The notes beneath the pieces are model-generated. The model searched no databases, was not told the origin of the DNA, and saw only the letters and a program-made list of their open reading frames with translations. Shown in pieces: positions 6,061 to 7,774 of a stretch of 7,774 bases of DNA. Source of the DNA: Bacteroides sp. (lineage in GTDB: Bacteria; Bacteroidota; Bacteroidia; Bacteroidales; Bacteroidaceae); contig DYCT01000072.1 in assembly GCA_019417975.1 (NCBI GenBank), positions 976 through 8,749 of the forward strand. Reading direction: 5' to 3'. The number at the start of each line of letters is the position of its first letter. Position 1 is the first letter of the stretch. The position numbers and the translations under genes were made by a program.

Positions 6061-7719
6061 TTATCCTTTGGCTTCTTGGTATAAGAATCGCTTGATACTC
6101 TTTTTCGGAGTTTTTTCGAATTCTTCCGGATAAATCTTCATTTTGGCTATCTGTGAATAAGCCGGGAGATCAGCATTGAGTGCAACTCGGTTGTCTTCCA
6201 TCACTTTTTCCAAATCGGCATTGGTCAGGCCGTGTGCAAAGGCATCGTCGAAATCGGGGTATACTAAACCTACCAACTTGTCATTCTGCTGTACGATGAT
6301 GCTTTCCGATACGTATGGCATGTTGTTGAGCTTATCTTCGATTTCTTCCGGATAGATATTCTGGCCGGATGCGCCTAAAAGCATGTTTTTGCTTCGTCCT
6401 TTGATAAACAGATTTCCTTCGGCATCGATGATACCTAAATCGCCTGTATGTAGCCAACCGTCTTTATCCAATACTTGTTGGGTAGCTTCTTCGTTTTTAT
6501 AATAGCCGAGCATTACGTTAGGGCCTTTACACAAGATTTCACCAACTTCGTGTTGAGGGTCGGATGATGCTATTTTCACTTCCATACGTGGTGCTGCTTT
6601 TCCACATGAACCTGGGATGAACTTGCGCCAGTCTTCGTATGTAATGATAGGACCGCATTCTGTCATACCATAACCTACCGTATAAGGGAACTCTATGGCG
6701 TTTAGGAACATTTCCACTTCGCGGTTGAAGGCAGCTCCACCGATAATTACGACTTTGAAGTTACCGCCAAATCCTTGGATGAGTTGTTCGCGGACAGTTG
6801 CTTTTATCTTATCGTTGAGAATGGGCACCTTCATAAGTATTTTCATGGTTGGTGTTTCCAGTTTAGGCAACACATTCTTTTTGATTATCTTTTCGATGAT
6901 GAGAGGTACAGAGATAATCAGTGCCGGCTGAATATCGGCGAAAGCCTGAGAAATAATCTTCGGGCTTGGCATACGGGTGAGGAAGTAGATGTGGCATCCT
7001 GCACTGAATTCATAAAGAAATTCGAAAGCCAGTCCGTACATGTGTGCCATCGGTAGCATAGATACAAGTTTGTCGCCTGCTTTCATGTCGAGTACTTGAT
7101 AAGCGAATCGAGTGTTCGACCAAAGGCTTCGATAGGGGAGCATTACTCCTTTCGAATAGCTGGTTGTGCCAGATGTATAGTTGATGACTGCCAATTCATC
7201 GGGATGGTCTTTATGATAGTTGATATGTTCCGTGCGGAAGTTCTTGGGATATTTATGCCCGAACATTTCGTTGAGGTGTTCGCGAGCATGTGTCAGTCGT
7301 TCTGTTCTTGACACCAGTAGGGAGAAGTCGTTCATCAGGATAAGTCCTTCCAGAAGAGGCATTGCTGCTTCGTTCAGGTTTTCCCAAACCATATCGCCTA
7401 CGAAGAGGAGCTTTGCTTCAGAGTGATTGACGATGTTATGTACGTTGTCTGCTTTGAATTCATGTAGGATGGGTACTGCTACAGCGCCATAGGTAAGTGT
7501 TGCCAGAAATGTTACTCCCCAGTGTGAACTGTTTCGACCGCAAATAGCGATTTTATCACCTTTCTGGATTCCGCTTTCTTCGAATATGATATGTAATTTC
7601 TCGATTTTTCGTGCTACATCCTTGTATTGAAGAGTTGCACCTTTGTAGTCGGTTAGGGCATCGAGATCCCAGTTCTTTTTTATGCTCTCTTCAATATAAG
7701 CTAAAAAACTTTCATTCAT
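6061..7719 (-). CDS. Long-chain fatty acid-CoA ligase-like AMP-binding protein
   Basis: This 552-residue member of the adenylate-forming (ANL) superfamily probably activates fatty acids to acyl-CoA through an acyl-AMP intermediate, in the cytosol or at the inner membrane. Conserved motifs occur in order: the P-loop YTSGTTSYSKG (181-191, with Ser where many family members have Gly after TT), GYGMTECGP (349-357), GWLHTGDLG (421-429, Asp binds ATP ribose), KGRSKN hinge (440-445), GASGQNIYPEEIE (449-461) and a C-terminal KTPKKSIKR (536-544) holding the catalytic-lysine region. Length and motif order are full. The frame stays open upstream to the window edge, but no earlier ATG exists there and the family usually begins just before the NWD...LTDYKG stretch, so ATG 7719 is favoured. 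It is flanked upstream by a terminator-like hairpin and downstream by the tRNA promoter, so it may be a single-gene unit. Chain-length preference cannot be read from sequence. Confidence 0.92.
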   Translation of the reverse strand: MNESFLAYIEESIKKNWDLDALTDYKGATLQYKDVARKIEKLHIIFEESGIQKGDKIAICGRNSSHWGVTFLATLTYGAVAVPILHEFKADNVHNIVNHSEAKLLFVGDMVWENLNEAAMPLLEGLILMNDFSLLVSRTERLTHAREHLNEMFGHKYPKNFRTEHINYHKDHPDELAVINYTSGTTSYSKGVMLPYRSLWSNTRFAYQVLDMKAGDKLVSMLPMAHMYGLAFEFLYEFSAGCHIYFLTRMPSPKIISQAFADIQPALIISVPLIIEKIIKKNVLPKLETPTMKILMKVPILNDKIKATVREQLIQGFGGNFKVVIIGGAAFNREVEMFLNAIEFPYTVGYGMTECGPIITYEDWRKFIPGSCGKAAPRMEVKIASSDPQHEVGEILCKGPNVMLGYYKNEEATQQVLDKDGWLHTGDLGIIDAEGNLFIKGRSKNMLLGASGQNIYPEEIEDKLNNMPYVSESIIVQQNDKLVGLVYPDFDDAFAHGLTNADLEKVMEDNRVALNADLPAYSQIAKMKIYPEEFEKTPKKSIKRFLYQEAKG

Positions 7720-7732
7720 ACAATAGTTCGTT

Positions 7733-7762
7733 AAAAATTCGCCAAGCCTAAGCGGCTCTGGC
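7733..7762 (-). terminator. Terminator-like hairpin upstream of the acyl-CoA synthetase gene
   Basis: On the minus strand GCCAGAGCC and GGCTTGGC pair (8 bp with one bulged G, complement of 7741-7762) around loop GCTTA, followed by GAATTTTTAA with T5. It lies 13-43 nt before the ATG at 7719. It most likely ends a transcript from a gene to the right of the window; an attenuator in the leader of the synthetase gene is the alternative. Confidence 0.5.
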
Positions 7763-7774
7763 AGTAAATAAAAT

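Noticed and set aside
6695..7426. Plus-strand open frames opposite the acyl-CoA synthetase gene
   Set aside because: They are shadows of a gene with all ANL motifs and show no family features.

Overview
The window looks like chromosomal DNA from a Bacteroidales bacterium (Bacteroides/Phocaeicola type). The evidence is a match to the Bacteroides promoter pattern TTTG-N20-TAnnTTTG in front of tRNA genes, starts without clear Shine-Dalgarno sequences, tRNAs without encoded CCA, an acidic patch after a lipoprotein cysteine, and the families present. I see no mobile element, CRISPR array or phage gene.

Layout. (1) 1-876 (+) is the C-terminal 60% or so of a PepD-type aminoacyl-histidine dipeptidase (M20 family), cut by the left edge and followed by a strong hairpin terminator (903-949). 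(2) 965-4823 (+) holds three tightly packed genes for exported proteins: a probable surface lipoprotein with an Ig/ASH-like N-terminus and a parallel beta-helix, a secreted endonuclease/exonuclease/phosphatase (EEP) fold enzyme, and a probable outer-membrane protein built on a 16-residue repeat (LA_2272-like). Gaps are 7 and 42 bp, so they probably form one operon. (3) 4824-5067 is a convergent intergenic region with two interleaved hairpins, one reading as a minus-strand terminator and one as a plus-strand terminator. (4) From 5068 to the right edge everything is on the minus strand: a Crp/Fnr-family regulator (5068-5649), tRNA-Glu(CTC), tRNA-Ser(GCT), and a long-chain acyl-CoA synthetase-like AMP-binding enzyme (6061-7719). 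The tRNA pair has its own promoter and a terminator in front of the crp-like gene.

Function. The peptidase, tRNAs and acyl-CoA synthetase are housekeeping functions. The least understood part is the three-gene envelope operon. The predicted locations (surface, periplasm or secreted, outer membrane) suggest a shared envelope role, but the sequence does not show what that role is. The most unusual DNA element is a perfect 14-bp inverted repeat that starts inside the tRNA promoter -7 box and ends exactly at the first base of tRNA-Ser. No stretch over 300 bp lacks a gene.
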